In this document: in pieces, positions 50,780 to 61,294 of the stretch
Numbering within the stretch: the first letter of the stretch is position 1
Layout: every line of letters starts with the position of its first letter
Source of the DNA: JAJFIE01 sp964344255
Lineage (GTDB): Bacteria > Pseudomonadota > Alphaproteobacteria > Rhodospirillales > Casp-alpha2
Direction of reading: 5' to 3'
NCBI GenBank assembly: GCA_964344255.1
Contig: CAYFMQ010000001.1
Location: 558,001-622,000, forward strand
DNA: 64,000 nucleotides
Program-made: the position numbers and the translations under genes
The notes under the pieces: model-generated
What the model was told of the DNA's origin: nothing
The model's database searches: none
What the model saw: the letters and a program-made list of their open reading frames with translations, nothing else

Positions 50780-51541
50780 ATGCCCGATTCCCCCTCAAAA
50801 CGGGGCGACGACCCGTTCAGCCCCGAAGCCCTGCGCGACATCCTGTCCGCAAACCCCGCCAACAACCCTGACGATCCCGACCCTTTTTCAGACAGCCATC
50901 CCCTGAACGTGCCTGCACCCGATTACCTCAATCCCATGAGCGACGATGCGCCGCTGGCTCAAGACCAGCGTGCGCGGTGGCTGGAGGAGCGCGGCTACGA
51001 CCCCAAGGCGGAGGCCGACCTGAAACGCCACAACGCCGAAGGCGTGGTGCTCAACGGCGAGTTCGTATGCGACCCCGTTCCCGGCGACCTGGACCTTATC
51101 CGCGACGGCATCGAGCACGACGAATGCCCCGACCTGCCCCGCATCCCGCCGGAGTTCGACATGAAGCCGCGCTGGGAATCTTTCTGCCGGCTCTACGCCT
51201 TCGGTCATTCCGCCGCCGACGCCGCGCGCCACGCGGGCTACGCCTGGGGCACGTCCAAGCACGCGGGTTGGCGGCTGTTGCAGGATCCGCGCATCCGCCG
51301 ACGTATTCACGTGTTACAGGAATTCGCCCATGAACACCGGCCCAAAACGCGGGAGGAGCTGGGTATCCGGTTGGAGACCGTTTACCGGGAGTGCATGAAC
51401 CGGGGACAGTACCATGCCGCCGTTCGCGCACTAGACCTGATCTCGCGGCTGGAAGGCATCCGTCCTCCGGCGCGTGATCCCATCAGCCCTGAAAAAGCGC
51501 CAATAACGAACGCCCCAGCGGACGAAAATTCGGGCGGGTAG
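50780..51541 (+). CDS. phage terminase small-subunit-like protein, isolated
   Basis: 253 residues. The first 120 are acidic and Pro/Asp-rich and look disordered. Residues about 130-180 match the Terminase_2 DNA-binding fold: RWESFCRLYAFGHSAADAARHAGY then a repeat-like HAGWRLLQDPRIRRRI. The following EELGIRLETVYRECMNRGQY and AALR-type helix also fits small terminases, which recognise phage pac/cos DNA. No large terminase, portal or other phage gene is nearby. A consensus promoter and AGGAGG drive it, and 8-bp phased repeats lie just downstream. It may be a prophage remnant or a domesticated DNA-binding protein. Confidence 0.72.
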   Translation: MPDSPSKRGDDPFSPEALRDILSANPANNPDDPDPFSDSHPLNVPAPDYLNPMSDDAPLAQDQRARWLEERGYDPKAEADLKRHNAEGVVLNGEFVCDPVPGDLDLIRDGIEHDECPDLPRIPPEFDMKPRWESFCRLYAFGHSAADAARHAGYAWGTSKHAGWRLLQDPRIRRRIHVLQEFAHEHRPKTREELGIRLETVYRECMNRGQYHAAVRALDLISRLEGIRPPARDPISPEKAPITNAPADENSGG

Positions 51542-51563
51542 GTAGAGGGTGGGATTAAGCGTG

Positions 51564-51686
51564 TGTCTACATTTGTCTACAAATGTCTACAAAATGTGGT
51601 ATTTCAAAAACTTACAGACCCGTTTCTGCGGGTTTCAGGGGCAAAATCCCGGGATTCGGCAAAACGGGTGTCTACAAATGTCTACA
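51564..51686. repeat. phased TGTCTACA direct repeats
   Basis: TGTCTACA occurs three times at exact 10-base spacing (51564, 51574, 51584) and twice more at the same spacing (51669, 51679). All five are in one orientation. Between the groups lies a small ACCCG/CGGGT hairpin. The 10-base phase places all copies of a group on one face of the helix, as in iterons or operator arrays. The 51542-51819 stretch holds no gene. Confidence 0.85.
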
Positions 51687-51819
51687 TTTTTATCCGCCGT
51701 TTTCGCCCCCGCCGGCCCGTCACAAGTCTTGTTTTTGCCGCCGCCGACCTGTTTACTCCGCACTGTTTCGGACGCCTTTCCGCGCGTCCTGAGAGCGGAA
51801 TGAGGAGGAGCCGTTTTCC

Positions 51820-53792
<1,973 letters not shown>

Positions 53793-53796
<4 letters not shown>

Positions 53797-54632
53797 CGGC
53801 CCGTCTCGGCCTGCTCGGCGGGACGGGGCCAGAAGCCGTCGATCAGGGCGTTGTTCTGTTCCATCATCGGGCGGATGTCGTTGAAGACGCGCTCGTAATT
53901 GTACCACGGGATGCCGGGCATCATGTGGTGGATCAGGTGATAGTTCTGGCCCTGGGTCAGCAGGTTGCCGCCGGGCCACAACGAACACCGGGTATCGCGA
54001 TAGCGTCCCGTCTGCGTGTGCGGGTGGTGCGGCACCCAGGTGAAGAATACCAGCATGACGCAATAGCCGAAGAAGAAGGGCAGGAACCACAGTGTCAACA
54101 GCTCGAAGCCGTAACCGAAATGAATAAGCCCCGCCGCCACCGCCACATAGGATGCGTAGGTCGCCAGCGAAAACCATTTCTGGCCTTCCGTCACCTTGAA
54201 CTGGATGCAGGATTTGTAGGCCTTGATGGGGCTGAGCTGTCCCAGCGTCGCCAGCGGAATGCGCCAGAAGGTGACCACGCCGAAGGAACCGCGGNNNNNN
54301 NNNNACTTTCGGGGTGGATAGATCAGCAGCAGCAGCGGGATTGCGCCCAGGAACGCGGCCGTCATGTTGACCCACTTGAACGCATGATTGCGGGGAACGA
54401 TGTTGTCGTGCACCCCTTCGTGCACCACCGTATAGGTGCCATACAGGATCACCGCATTGATCGCGGCGGCGAGCCAGTAACTGATCTGACCGGTCACGGC
54501 GCTGTGGATCGAAATAATCAGCCCGGCGTAGATGCCGGCAAGCAGCAACAGCGTCGGCCACGCCACATCGGGCATGAACCGGCGCGCCGATTCCATTTTC
54601 TGCCGGACAGTAGAACTGACTGTGGAGTCCAT
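53793..54632 (-). CDS. fatty acid desaturase / carotenoid hydroxylase-like protein, interrupted by an assembly gap
   Basis: Membrane diiron enzyme of the FA_desaturase family. The first His box HEGVHDN and the last box HLIHHMMPGIPWY are present, with WVPHHPHTQTGRY as another. The second box (HxxHH-like), expected after the second helix pair, is not seen: 10 N stand at 54295-54304 just after LLLIYPPRK, and the real missing length may be larger. The frame runs through only because the placeholder is in phase by chance. The last box and the HHPH segment resemble beta-carotene hydroxylases of the CrtR type. ATG at 54632 is chosen; start uncertain. Confidence 0.7.
54295..54304. other. assembly gap (10 N)
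   Basis: Run of 10 unknown bases, the usual placeholder for a scaffold join of unknown length. Confidence 0.99.
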
Positions 54633-54744
54633 CGATTTTACAACTTCCGTTTCAAAACCGGTGCCTTGGTATACCAATTTTGGGAACGTGGAAATACCAC
54701 AATTATGATATGGTTATTGCTTTTCAAAATCAAAGATCGATTGC

Positions 54745-54758
54745 TTGACTTGGGTCAT
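54745..54758. promoter_or_regulatory. FNR/NNR-type operator of hemN
   Basis: TTGACTTGGGTCAT, one mismatch from TTGAC-N4-GTCAA. Its centre is exactly 41.5 bases before the A of the hemN ATG, and TAAGGT (54781-54786) stands at the -10 place, so a class II promoter here would give a leaderless message. Confidence 0.72.
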
Positions 54759-54792
54759 TGTTTCCGGCGCACACCGGCACTAAGGTGCGCCC

Positions 54793-56142
54793 ATGGTTAA
54801 GGACATCCTGGAAAAATACGACCGGCTGGTGCCGCGTTACACCAGCTATCCCACCGCGCCGCAATTCAGCGAGGCCGTGGACGGCGGGGTTTACCGCGGC
54901 TGGCTGGAATCACTGCCCGCCGATACGCCGCTTTCGCTCTATATACACATACCTTTCTGCGACACCATGTGCTGGTTCTGCGGCTGCAACACCAAGATCA
55001 TCAACCGCTACGTCCCGGTGGAAGCCTACCTCGATACCCTGCTGGCCGAGATCGAGCTGATCGCGGACATTCTCGGGCCCGGCCGTCCCGTCGATCACGT
55101 ACACTGGGGCGGCGGCAGCCCGACGATCCTGAGACCCGAGCACATCAAGAAGCTGGCCGGGGCGCTCAAATCCAATTTCAGCTTTACCGACGACGCCGAG
55201 TTCGCCGTTGAGATCGATCCGCGCGAACTGGACGACGAAGGGCTGCACGCCCTGGCCGAAGGCGGCGTCACCCGCGCCAGTCTGGGCGTGCAGGACGTGA
55301 ACCCGCAAGTGCAGGAAGCCGTCAACCGCATCCAGCCCGTCGAGGTCACCCGCCATGTCATCGACACGCTGCGTACGCTGGGCGTCGAAGGCGTCAACAT
55401 GGACCTGATGTACGGCCTGCCCTACCAGACCGTGGACGGCATCCGCCACAATATCGAAACCGTGCTGACCATGCAGCCCGACCGCATCGCGCTGTTCGGC
55501 TACGCCCATGTACCGTGGATGAAGACGCACCAGAAGCAGATACCCGAAGACGCCCTGCCCGGCCGCGACGCGCGCCACGACATGATGATGGCGGCGGCGG
55601 ATGCCCTGATAGCGGCGGGCTACCGCTGGATCGGTCTGGATCATTTTGCGCGCGAGCACGACCCCATGACGGTGGCGCTGGACAAGGGCGAACTGCACCG
55701 CAATTTCCAGGGCTACACCACGGACCCGTGCCCGGCGCTGATCGGCCTGGGTGCGTCTTCCATCGGTTCGCTGCCCGAAGGTTACGTGCAGAACCACACG
55801 CCGGTGCGCACCTGGCGCAGCCTGATCGAGGCAGGCGAGCCGGGCACGGCCAAGGGTGTCGTTCTCGACGACGACGACCGGCTGCGCCGCGCCATCATCG
55901 AGCGGCTGATGTGCGACCTGCGGGTCGACGTGGCCGCCGAATGCGCCCCCTACGGCCGCGCGCCGGAAGACCTGCTATCCGCCTTCGATGCGTTGAAGCC
56001 ACTGGAAGCGGACGGCGTCTGCCGGGTCGAGGAGTGGACCGTCACCATTCCCGAAGACGCCCGTATCCTGATGCGCACTGTGGCCGCTGCGTTCGACAAG
56101 TACCTGAGTCCCGATGCCCAGCGGCACTCGCGTGCCGTGTAA
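54793..56142 (+). CDS. hemN: oxygen-independent coproporphyrinogen III oxidase HemN
   Basis: 449-residue radical SAM enzyme for anaerobic heme synthesis. CX3CX2C in FCDTMCWFCGC, the family opening PRYTSYPTAPQF, SAM-binding GGGSPT, and the second-SAM region typical of HemN (VNMDLMYGLPYQT) are present. The C-terminal HemN domain is complete. The ATG at 54793 gives the standard N-terminus. AAGGTG five bases upstream could act as SD, though the same bases form the predicted -10. Anaerobic control by an FNR/NNR protein fits its need together with heme d1 and cytochrome production. Confidence 0.97.
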   Translation: MVKDILEKYDRLVPRYTSYPTAPQFSEAVDGGVYRGWLESLPADTPLSLYIHIPFCDTMCWFCGCNTKIINRYVPVEAYLDTLLAEIELIADILGPGRPVDHVHWGGGSPTILRPEHIKKLAGALKSNFSFTDDAEFAVEIDPRELDDEGLHALAEGGVTRASLGVQDVNPQVQEAVNRIQPVEVTRHVIDTLRTLGVEGVNMDLMYGLPYQTVDGIRHNIETVLTMQPDRIALFGYAHVPWMKTHQKQIPEDALPGRDARHDMMMAAADALIAAGYRWIGLDHFAREHDPMTVALDKGELHRNFQGYTTDPCPALIGLGASSIGSLPEGYVQNHTPVRTWRSLIEAGEPGTAKGVVLDDDDRLRRAIIERLMCDLRVDVAAECAPYGRAPEDLLSAFDALKPLEADGVCRVEEWTVTIPEDARILMRTVAAAFDKYLSPDAQRHSRAV

Positions 56143-56170
56143 ATAGAAGGCACTCGCGGGCCGTTTAGCT

Positions 56171-56206
56171 AAAAGCCCCAATCCATGACGACAGGAACGG
56201 GGTTTT
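56171..56206 (+). terminator. probable terminator after hemN
   Basis: AAAAGCCCC (56171-56179) pairs with GGGGTTTT (56199-56206), one G-U pair, and further T's follow. The loop is 19 nt, so it is weaker than the others in this window. Confidence 0.5.
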
Positions 56207-56257
56207 CGTTTGGTTTTATAATAGGAATATTTTCGTAATATGTTTGACGCTATCGAT

Positions 56258-56722
56258 TTAATCAGATTGTTCCGGATAGGCGTCGTGCTGCGGCACCGGG
56301 TCGCTGATGTCGTAATAGTCGCCCTTGTCGGCGACGAAGATGTGTGCGCCGACCTTGATCGGCTGCGTGTGGCTGTCCAGCGTGCGGCCCGTCTTCTCCG
56401 GGTCCGGCACCCAGAACAGCTGCGAGCCGCAGGTTTTGCAGAAACCGCGCCTGGCGTCTTCGGAAGCCGCGTACCAGGTGACGCTATCCGCGCCCTCGAT
56501 CTCGACGGCGTCCCACGTCTCGACCTGGACATAGGACGCATAGTGGCCGGACTGCTTGCGGCACTGGCTGCAATGGCAGGGGCGGATTTCTTCATCCAGC
56601 GGACACCATACGGTGTAACGCACCGCGCCGCACAGACAGCTTCCGGTGGCGGTTACTTCGTCCGCCTCTTGGTTTTTTCCGTCCTTTTTGTTGAGCGGAA
56701 TTTCAAGGCCATGCAGTTTCAT
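56258..56722 (-). CDS. GFA / CENP-V-fold zinc protein
   Basis: 154 residues of the glutathione-dependent formaldehyde-activating (Gfa) fold. Zinc ligands: CLCG, CHCSQCRK and FCKTCGSQ. Gfa itself is thought to speed S-hydroxymethylglutathione formation, but most family members are uncharacterised, so only the fold is claimed. It ends within the region after hemN and is separated from the LysR gene by 15 bases on the same strand, likely co-transcribed. Confidence 0.88.
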   Translation of the reverse strand: MKLHGLEIPLNKKDGKNQEADEVTATGSCLCGAVRYTVWCPLDEEIRPCHCSQCRKQSGHYASYVQVETWDAVEIEGADSVTWYAASEDARRGFCKTCGSQLFWVPDPEKTGRTLDSHTQPIKVGAHIFVADKGDYYDISDPVPQHDAYPEQSD

Positions 56723-56737
56723 CTTTCAACCTTTCAG

Positions 56738-57637
56738 CTATTCCGATTCGTTCACTTCATCCACCAGCCAGGTGCGGAAGGCGCGCACCTTGGGGCGGTT
56801 CCATTCGGCCTCCGGCGCGACAATGTAATAGGCATACATGGCGGGCAGGCTGATGTCGAACAGGCGCACCAGCCGCCCGGTTTCCAGCGCGTCCCGGACC
56901 AGGGCGCTGCGGCCCAGGGCGATCCCCTCGCCGGCCATGGCCACCTGGGCGATCAGGTGGGAGTGTTCGAGCCGGTACCCGGTATCGGCCGCTTCCGGCG
57001 CCTCGACGCCGGCTTCCCTGAACCACATGGACCAGGTTTCCGGCAGGGTGTCGTGCAGCAGCGGGTATTTCAGCAGGTCCGCCGGCTCGCTCAGGCCCGG
57101 ACCGCTCTCGATCAGTTCCGGGCTGGCGACGGGGAAGATTTCCTCGCCCATCAGGTGCTCGACCTTCGCGCCCCGCCACTTGCCGAAGCCGTAGCGGATC
57201 GCCAGGTCCACGTCATGGCTGCGGGTGAAATCCACCAGCGTATCGCCGACGGTGACGCGCACGTCGATTTCCGGATGGCGGCGGCGGAAGCGGCCGAGCT
57301 TCGGCACCAGCCAGGCGGATGCGATGGAATCCAGCGTCGTTACGGTGAGCGGCCCGGAGCCGGTCTCCGCCCGGTCGATCTGGCGAAGCGCGGCAGCCAT
57401 GGTGTCCAGCCCGTCGCGCACGGCGGGAAACAGGACCTGACCCTCGTCGGTCAGCATCAGGCCGCGATTGACGCGGCGGAACAGGTTGAAGCCGAGGTGG
57501 TCCTCGAGCCCCTTGACCTGGTGCGAGATGGCGGCCTGCGTCACGAACAGCTCGTCCGCCGCCCGGGTGAAGCTCAGGTGCCGGGCCGCCGCCTCGAAGG
57601 CGCGCAAGCCGTTCATGGGCGGCAGGTCTCTCGACAT
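56738..57637 (-). CDS. GcvA-type LysR regulator
   Basis: 299 residues with the LysR winged helix (FTRAADELFVTQAAISHQVKGLED with the core motif near residues 20-45) and a substrate-binding domain. The opening PPMNGLRAFEAAARHLSFTRAA is that of GcvA, regulator of the glycine cleavage system, but the same subfamily controls many other genes. No gcv gene is nearby. Translated leftward with the GFA gene following. Effector unknown. Confidence 0.9.
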   Translation of the reverse strand: MSRDLPPMNGLRAFEAAARHLSFTRAADELFVTQAAISHQVKGLEDHLGFNLFRRVNRGLMLTDEGQVLFPAVRDGLDTMAAALRQIDRAETGSGPLTVTTLDSIASAWLVPKLGRFRRRHPEIDVRVTVGDTLVDFTRSHDVDLAIRYGFGKWRGAKVEHLMGEEIFPVASPELIESGPGLSEPADLLKYPLLHDTLPETWSMWFREAGVEAPEAADTGYRLEHSHLIAQVAMAGEGIALGRSALVRDALETGRLVRLFDISLPAMYAYYIVAPEAEWNRPKVRAFRTWLVDEVNESE

Positions 57638-58013
57638 GGTTTCACCTCAAAAAATCAATTTGGCCGCAAGCCCCGGATAGAACCCCGCGCGCCGCCAGGC
57701 CATGATGCGTCAAGATGCACGGCAAATGAAGACAGGGCATTCCGGATGCGCATACCGGGTATGTTCAAAGCACGTATCTTCATAAATTATTATCGGGTGA
57801 AAAGCCATGTCTAATTTTACAAAAACGGCGGAAAACCGGGGAATAAATAAATTTTTGCCACATCTATTCATTATTTTTTCTAATGCTTTCAATAGAAAAC
57901 ATCGTTTGAGGAATTTATCCAACACCGTTACACAGGCCTCACCCGATCGAACGACACCGACACCCCTTTTCAGGCTGCTGAGAAGGGACCGGGCCAAAGG
58001 AAGGAGAACCGAT
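57638..58013. promoter_or_regulatory. intergenic region between gcvA-like and DUF1127 genes
   Basis: 376 bases, divergent. AT-rich between about 57770 and 57920. No palindrome of the FNR type. A strong SD AAGGAAGGAG (57998-58007) precedes the DUF1127 gene. A reading frame open from 57807 in frame with that gene is judged to be its leader, not coding. No RNA family was recognised. Confidence 0.35.
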
Positions 58014-58271
58014 ATGAGCAAGACCGCTTTGAGCATTTTTGATTGCACCATGGGCCACGCCGGCGGAAACGCCGCGGCGGAAATCGGCAAATCCGCGATC
58101 ATGGCGATCGTCCGGCTGCCCGACGCCGCCCTCCGCACCCTGGCCCGCTGGCAGAAACGCGCCGAGGACCGCGCGCGGCTGAACGGGTTGGACGGCCGCC
58201 TGCTGCAGGACATGGGGATCACGGGACAGGAAGCGGACCGCGAAGTTTCGAAACCGTTCTGGCGCGCCTGA
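58014..58271 (+). CDS. DUF1127 domain protein
   Basis: 85-residue small basic protein. DUF1127 core in the C-terminal half: RARLNGLDGRLLQDMGITG then ADREVSKPFWR. In alphaproteobacteria such small proteins have been linked to RNA turnover and phosphate or stress adaptation. Very strong SD and downstream terminator suggest it is well expressed. No partner gene. Confidence 0.88.
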   Translation: MSKTALSIFDCTMGHAGGNAAAEIGKSAIMAIVRLPDAALRTLARWQKRAEDRARLNGLDGRLLQDMGITGQEADREVSKPFWRA

Positions 58272-58315
58272 CGGCGAAGTCCCCGGGCGAATTATTCAGA
58301 CAGGTTTCTTCGGCG

Positions 58316-58346
58316 AAAAGGCCGGTGTTTCCCGCACCGGTCTTTT
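58316..58346. terminator. bidirectional terminator
   Basis: 12-bp stem AAAAGGCCGGTG (58316-58327) / CACCGGTCTTTT (58335-58346), one wobble pair, 7-nt loop. A-run and T-run flank it, so it can serve both DUF1127 and the convergent DUF2332 gene. Confidence 0.88.
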
Positions 58347-58372
58347 CATTCGATCCAGCGGGGCATCGCCCC

Positions 58373-59428
58373 TTACGGAAGCCACTCGATCCAGCGGCCG
58401 TGGTAATCCACATTGGCGAGGCAGAGCTCTTTTCCCTCATCGGCCCCGTGGCCGGACCAGAGCCTGAGCGTCAGGGCCGCATGGCTGGAATCGAAGGCGT
58501 CCATGCCGAGCAGGGCCACGGGGTTGCCGGAGGCGCCTGCGTTATGGATGGCCGTTTCGATTCTTTGCGTCGTTTTTTCCGGCAGGTACTGCCAGACGAT
58601 GGTGTGGAAGAACACGCTTAAAGAGCCGGACGGCAGGTTTTCAACCCGGGCTTCCACCCAATCCGCCGCATCCGACGCGTCGAGCCTTGGCGGGTTTTCC
58701 CTGAACAGGGCGATAGCGCCGTCCAGCCGCTGATGGCGTTCCAGCTGCTCGGGCCAGATATAACTGTGCAGGCGGAGGGTGGCGCTTTCGTCCAGCACGT
58801 CGATGGGCCGTTGATCGCAACCCCTTACGGACGCGACCGCAGGCAGGCAGGAAACGGCGGGCAGGTTGCCTTTGACATCGGGAGCGAGCCTGACGGGAGA
58901 TGACGGGTCGCCCGCCCGGACGCCGCCGAAGTCATAGAAGAATTTATCCAGGTTGAGCATCAGCCCGGCGCTCGAACCGATTTCGAAAAGCGAGAGCGGT
59001 TTCCCGAATTTTCCAGCCAGCCACATGAGCGCCGGCATGATCATCCCGGCCCGGGCGACCTCGTTGGTTTGCGGCGGCGAGGCCAGCCAGTCCAGAACCG
59101 TATCCTCATGGCGGCCTACGGCGGCGTCGATGATGCCCCAGACATCCGCATCATTTTCAACAGCCTGTTCGCCGGGCGGATAGATCGACACAAGGGCGCT
59201 GTCCTTCCCGCCCAGGACAAGGCCATGCAAGGCTCCCATCAGGCGGAGCGCCAGGGCGTCCGCCTTGGGATCGCCCGGCCAGTAGAGTATCCGTTCCCAA
59301 ACAGGGCCGGTCGGCTGGATGTTATCGGCGGCCAGGCGGCACAGGCGGCTGGTGAAGGGAGAGCCCAGTCCCTCGCAGGCATCTGCCTGCCTCTGGAAAT
59401 GGAGCTTCACCGCATCCGCCTTGTCCAT
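58373..59428 (-). CDS. DUF2332 protein, methyltransferase-like
   Basis: 351 residues. The DUF2332 family is uncharacterised; a Rossmann-like SLFEIGSSAGLMLNLD at about residue 145 resembles a SAM-binding loop. The ATG shares a base with the stop of the quinone oxidoreductase gene (TGATG), so it is translationally coupled. Function unknown. Confidence 0.82.
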   Translation of the reverse strand: MDKADAVKLHFQRQADACEGLGSPFTSRLCRLAADNIQPTGPVWERILYWPGDPKADALALRLMGALHGLVLGGKDSALVSIYPPGEQAVENDADVWGIIDAAVGRHEDTVLDWLASPPQTNEVARAGMIMPALMWLAGKFGKPLSLFEIGSSAGLMLNLDKFFYDFGGVRAGDPSSPVRLAPDVKGNLPAVSCLPAVASVRGCDQRPIDVLDESATLRLHSYIWPEQLERHQRLDGAIALFRENPPRLDASDAADWVEARVENLPSGSLSVFFHTIVWQYLPEKTTQRIETAIHNAGASGNPVALLGMDAFDSSHAALTLRLWSGHGADEGKELCLANVDYHGRWIEWLP

Positions 59429-60432
59429 CAGCTCACCGTCAGTACGATCTTGCCGGTGGACTTGCGCGCTTTCAGGGTTTCCAGCGCCTCGGCATAGTCT
59501 TTCAGGTCAAAGGTGTGCGAGGTGTGTGGATTCAAATCGCCGGCCGCATACCAGTTCAGTAGCGTTTCCATGGCGGCGCGCACCCCTTCCGGATCGAGGA
59601 TACGCCAGCCGCCCAGGTGATAGCCCGATATCGTGACGTTCTTGACCATAACGATGTTGGCGGGGATTTGCGGGACATCGCCGCTGGCGAAACCGATGAC
59701 GATGATCCGCCCGCCCTGGGCCACGGCGCGCAGGCTGGCGTCGAACACCTTGCCGCCGACGGGATCGTAAATCACATCCGCCCCGCGACCGTCCGTCAAC
59801 GCCTTGACCCGGGTGCGGATGTCCTCCTCGCGGTAATCGATCAGGTGGTCTGCGCCGTGCTGTTCGGCGATGGCCAGCTTGTCCGGCCCGCCCGCTGTGG
59901 CGATCACGGTAGCGCCCATGCGCTTGCCTACCTCCACGGCCGTCAGGCCGACCCCGCCGGCGGCGCCGTGGACCAGCAGGACGTCGCCTTTCTTCAGGGC
60001 GTTGTCGCGCATCAACGCATCGCCGGAGGTGCCGTAGACGATGGGGAATCCGGCGGCGCTGACCCAGTCCATGGTATCGGGAATGGGGAAGACGTTCATT
60101 TCCGGCGCGATGGCTTCTTCCGCATAGCCGCCATGACCGACCACGGCCATGACCCGGTCCCCGGCCTTGACCCGGCTGACATGATCGGCGACCTCGATTA
60201 CCTCGCCGGCGACTTCCAGCCCCGGTGAGAACGGCAGCGGCGGCTTGACCTGGTACTGTCCCTTGATCATCAGAGTGTCGGCGAAGTTGATCCCGGCGGC
60301 GCGGACCCGGATCCGCACATCGCCCCAGGCGCGCGCCTGTTCCGGTGAGGAATTGAACGCAGGTTTTGGCGCCTCGTCTGTAAACGATAAGGCTTCAATA
60401 CCGTCAAAAGCGTGACAAAGAACAGCTTGCAT
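59428..60432 (-). CDS. zinc-independent quinone oxidoreductase, MDR family
   Basis: 334-residue NADPH-dependent MDR protein. No catalytic-zinc Cys/His pattern. NADP-binding GAAGGVGLTAVEVGKRMGA, and the quinone oxidoreductase-like opening AVLCHAFDGIEALSF. Acts in the cytoplasm on quinones or enones. First gene of a two-gene operon with DUF2332. Confidence 0.9.
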   Translation of the reverse strand: MQAVLCHAFDGIEALSFTDEAPKPAFNSSPEQARAWGDVRIRVRAAGINFADTLMIKGQYQVKPPLPFSPGLEVAGEVIEVADHVSRVKAGDRVMAVVGHGGYAEEAIAPEMNVFPIPDTMDWVSAAGFPIVYGTSGDALMRDNALKKGDVLLVHGAAGGVGLTAVEVGKRMGATVIATAGGPDKLAIAEQHGADHLIDYREEDIRTRVKALTDGRGADVIYDPVGGKVFDASLRAVAQGGRIIVIGFASGDVPQIPANIVMVKNVTISGYHLGGWRILDPEGVRAAMETLLNWYAAGDLNPHTSHTFDLKDYAEALETLKARKSTGKIVLTVS

Positions 60433-60599
60433 CGGTTGTCATCCTTTTCATGTGGCCGCAAAGCGACCCGCTGTTTTCTGGTAGCCGCGAAGCGGCTCGA
60501 TTGCAATTTATTTACGTACCTGTTTATTCCTGGTGTCTTGATTCAAGGACAAAATTCGCGATAGTCGGGCTCCTAAACGGAATTTCAGGAGAACAAGGC

Positions 60600-61199
60600 A
60601 TGCGCGGATACTTCGGCGTCGGCGTAGAGGGAATCAGCAAGGCCATGAACGTCGGCAGCCTGTTTCGCACAGCGCATGCCTTTGACGCCAGCTTTGTCTT
60701 CACCGTTGCGGCAGCCTACGCCCGGAACGACGGGAATTACGCCGACACGTCGAATTCCCTGGGGCACCTGCCGTTCTACAGCTTCCCGGATATCTCATCC
60801 ATGATCCTGCCGGAGGACTGCACCCTTGTTGGTGTCGAGTTGACGGATGACGCGGTTGAGCTGCCGAGCTTTCACCATCCGCAACAGGCGGCCTATATCC
60901 TGGGTCCGGAACGGGGCTCGCTGTCGCCCGAGATGCAGGCCAGATGCGACCACATCCTGAAAATTCCCACAAAGTTCTGCATCAACGTCGGTCTCGCCGG
61001 CGCCATCGTGATGTACGACCGGACAATCTCGCAAGGCCGCTTCGCGCCACGCCCGGTCAGCCCCGGCGGACCGAAAGAAGACCTGCCAGATCACAAGCAC
61101 GGCGGACGCTTTTCCCGCACGCCCAAGATGGAAGCCCACCGAGACGCGCCGCCGCTGGAGGCCGTCGAGGTCTTGAAGACCGAAACGCTGGATACTTGA
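60600..61199 (+). CDS. SpoU/TrmH-family RNA methyltransferase
   Basis: 199-residue knotted SPOUT methyltransferase for 2'-O-methylation of tRNA or rRNA. Motifs: NVGSLFRTAHAF (motif 1), ILGPERGSLSPEM (motif 2) and CINVGLAGAIVMYDRT (motif 3). No N-terminal RNA-binding extension, but a basic C-terminal tail. The ATG at 60600 is chosen with AGGAGAACAAGG upstream; an opening at 60450 has no support. Confidence 0.93.
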   Translation: MRGYFGVGVEGISKAMNVGSLFRTAHAFDASFVFTVAAAYARNDGNYADTSNSLGHLPFYSFPDISSMILPEDCTLVGVELTDDAVELPSFHHPQQAAYILGPERGSLSPEMQARCDHILKIPTKFCINVGLAGAIVMYDRTISQGRFAPRPVSPGGPKEDLPDHKHGGRFSRTPKMEAHRDAPPLEAVEVLKTETLDT

Positions 61200-61294
61200 C
61201 AGCGGGCCTGATTATCGGTTTCCTTCCTCTCACTCCAACTGGCACTTGGATATCCAACAGGGCCGCATTCGAACCGGACTGAAAGGATATCGCC

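Noticed and set aside
51647..51656. Palindrome ATCCCGGGAT between the phased repeats
   Set aside because: Too short and common in GC-rich DNA to call a site by itself.
57807..58013. Upstream extension of the DUF1127 gene
   Set aside because: The strong SD at 57998-58007 fixes the start at 58014 and the upstream residues match nothing.
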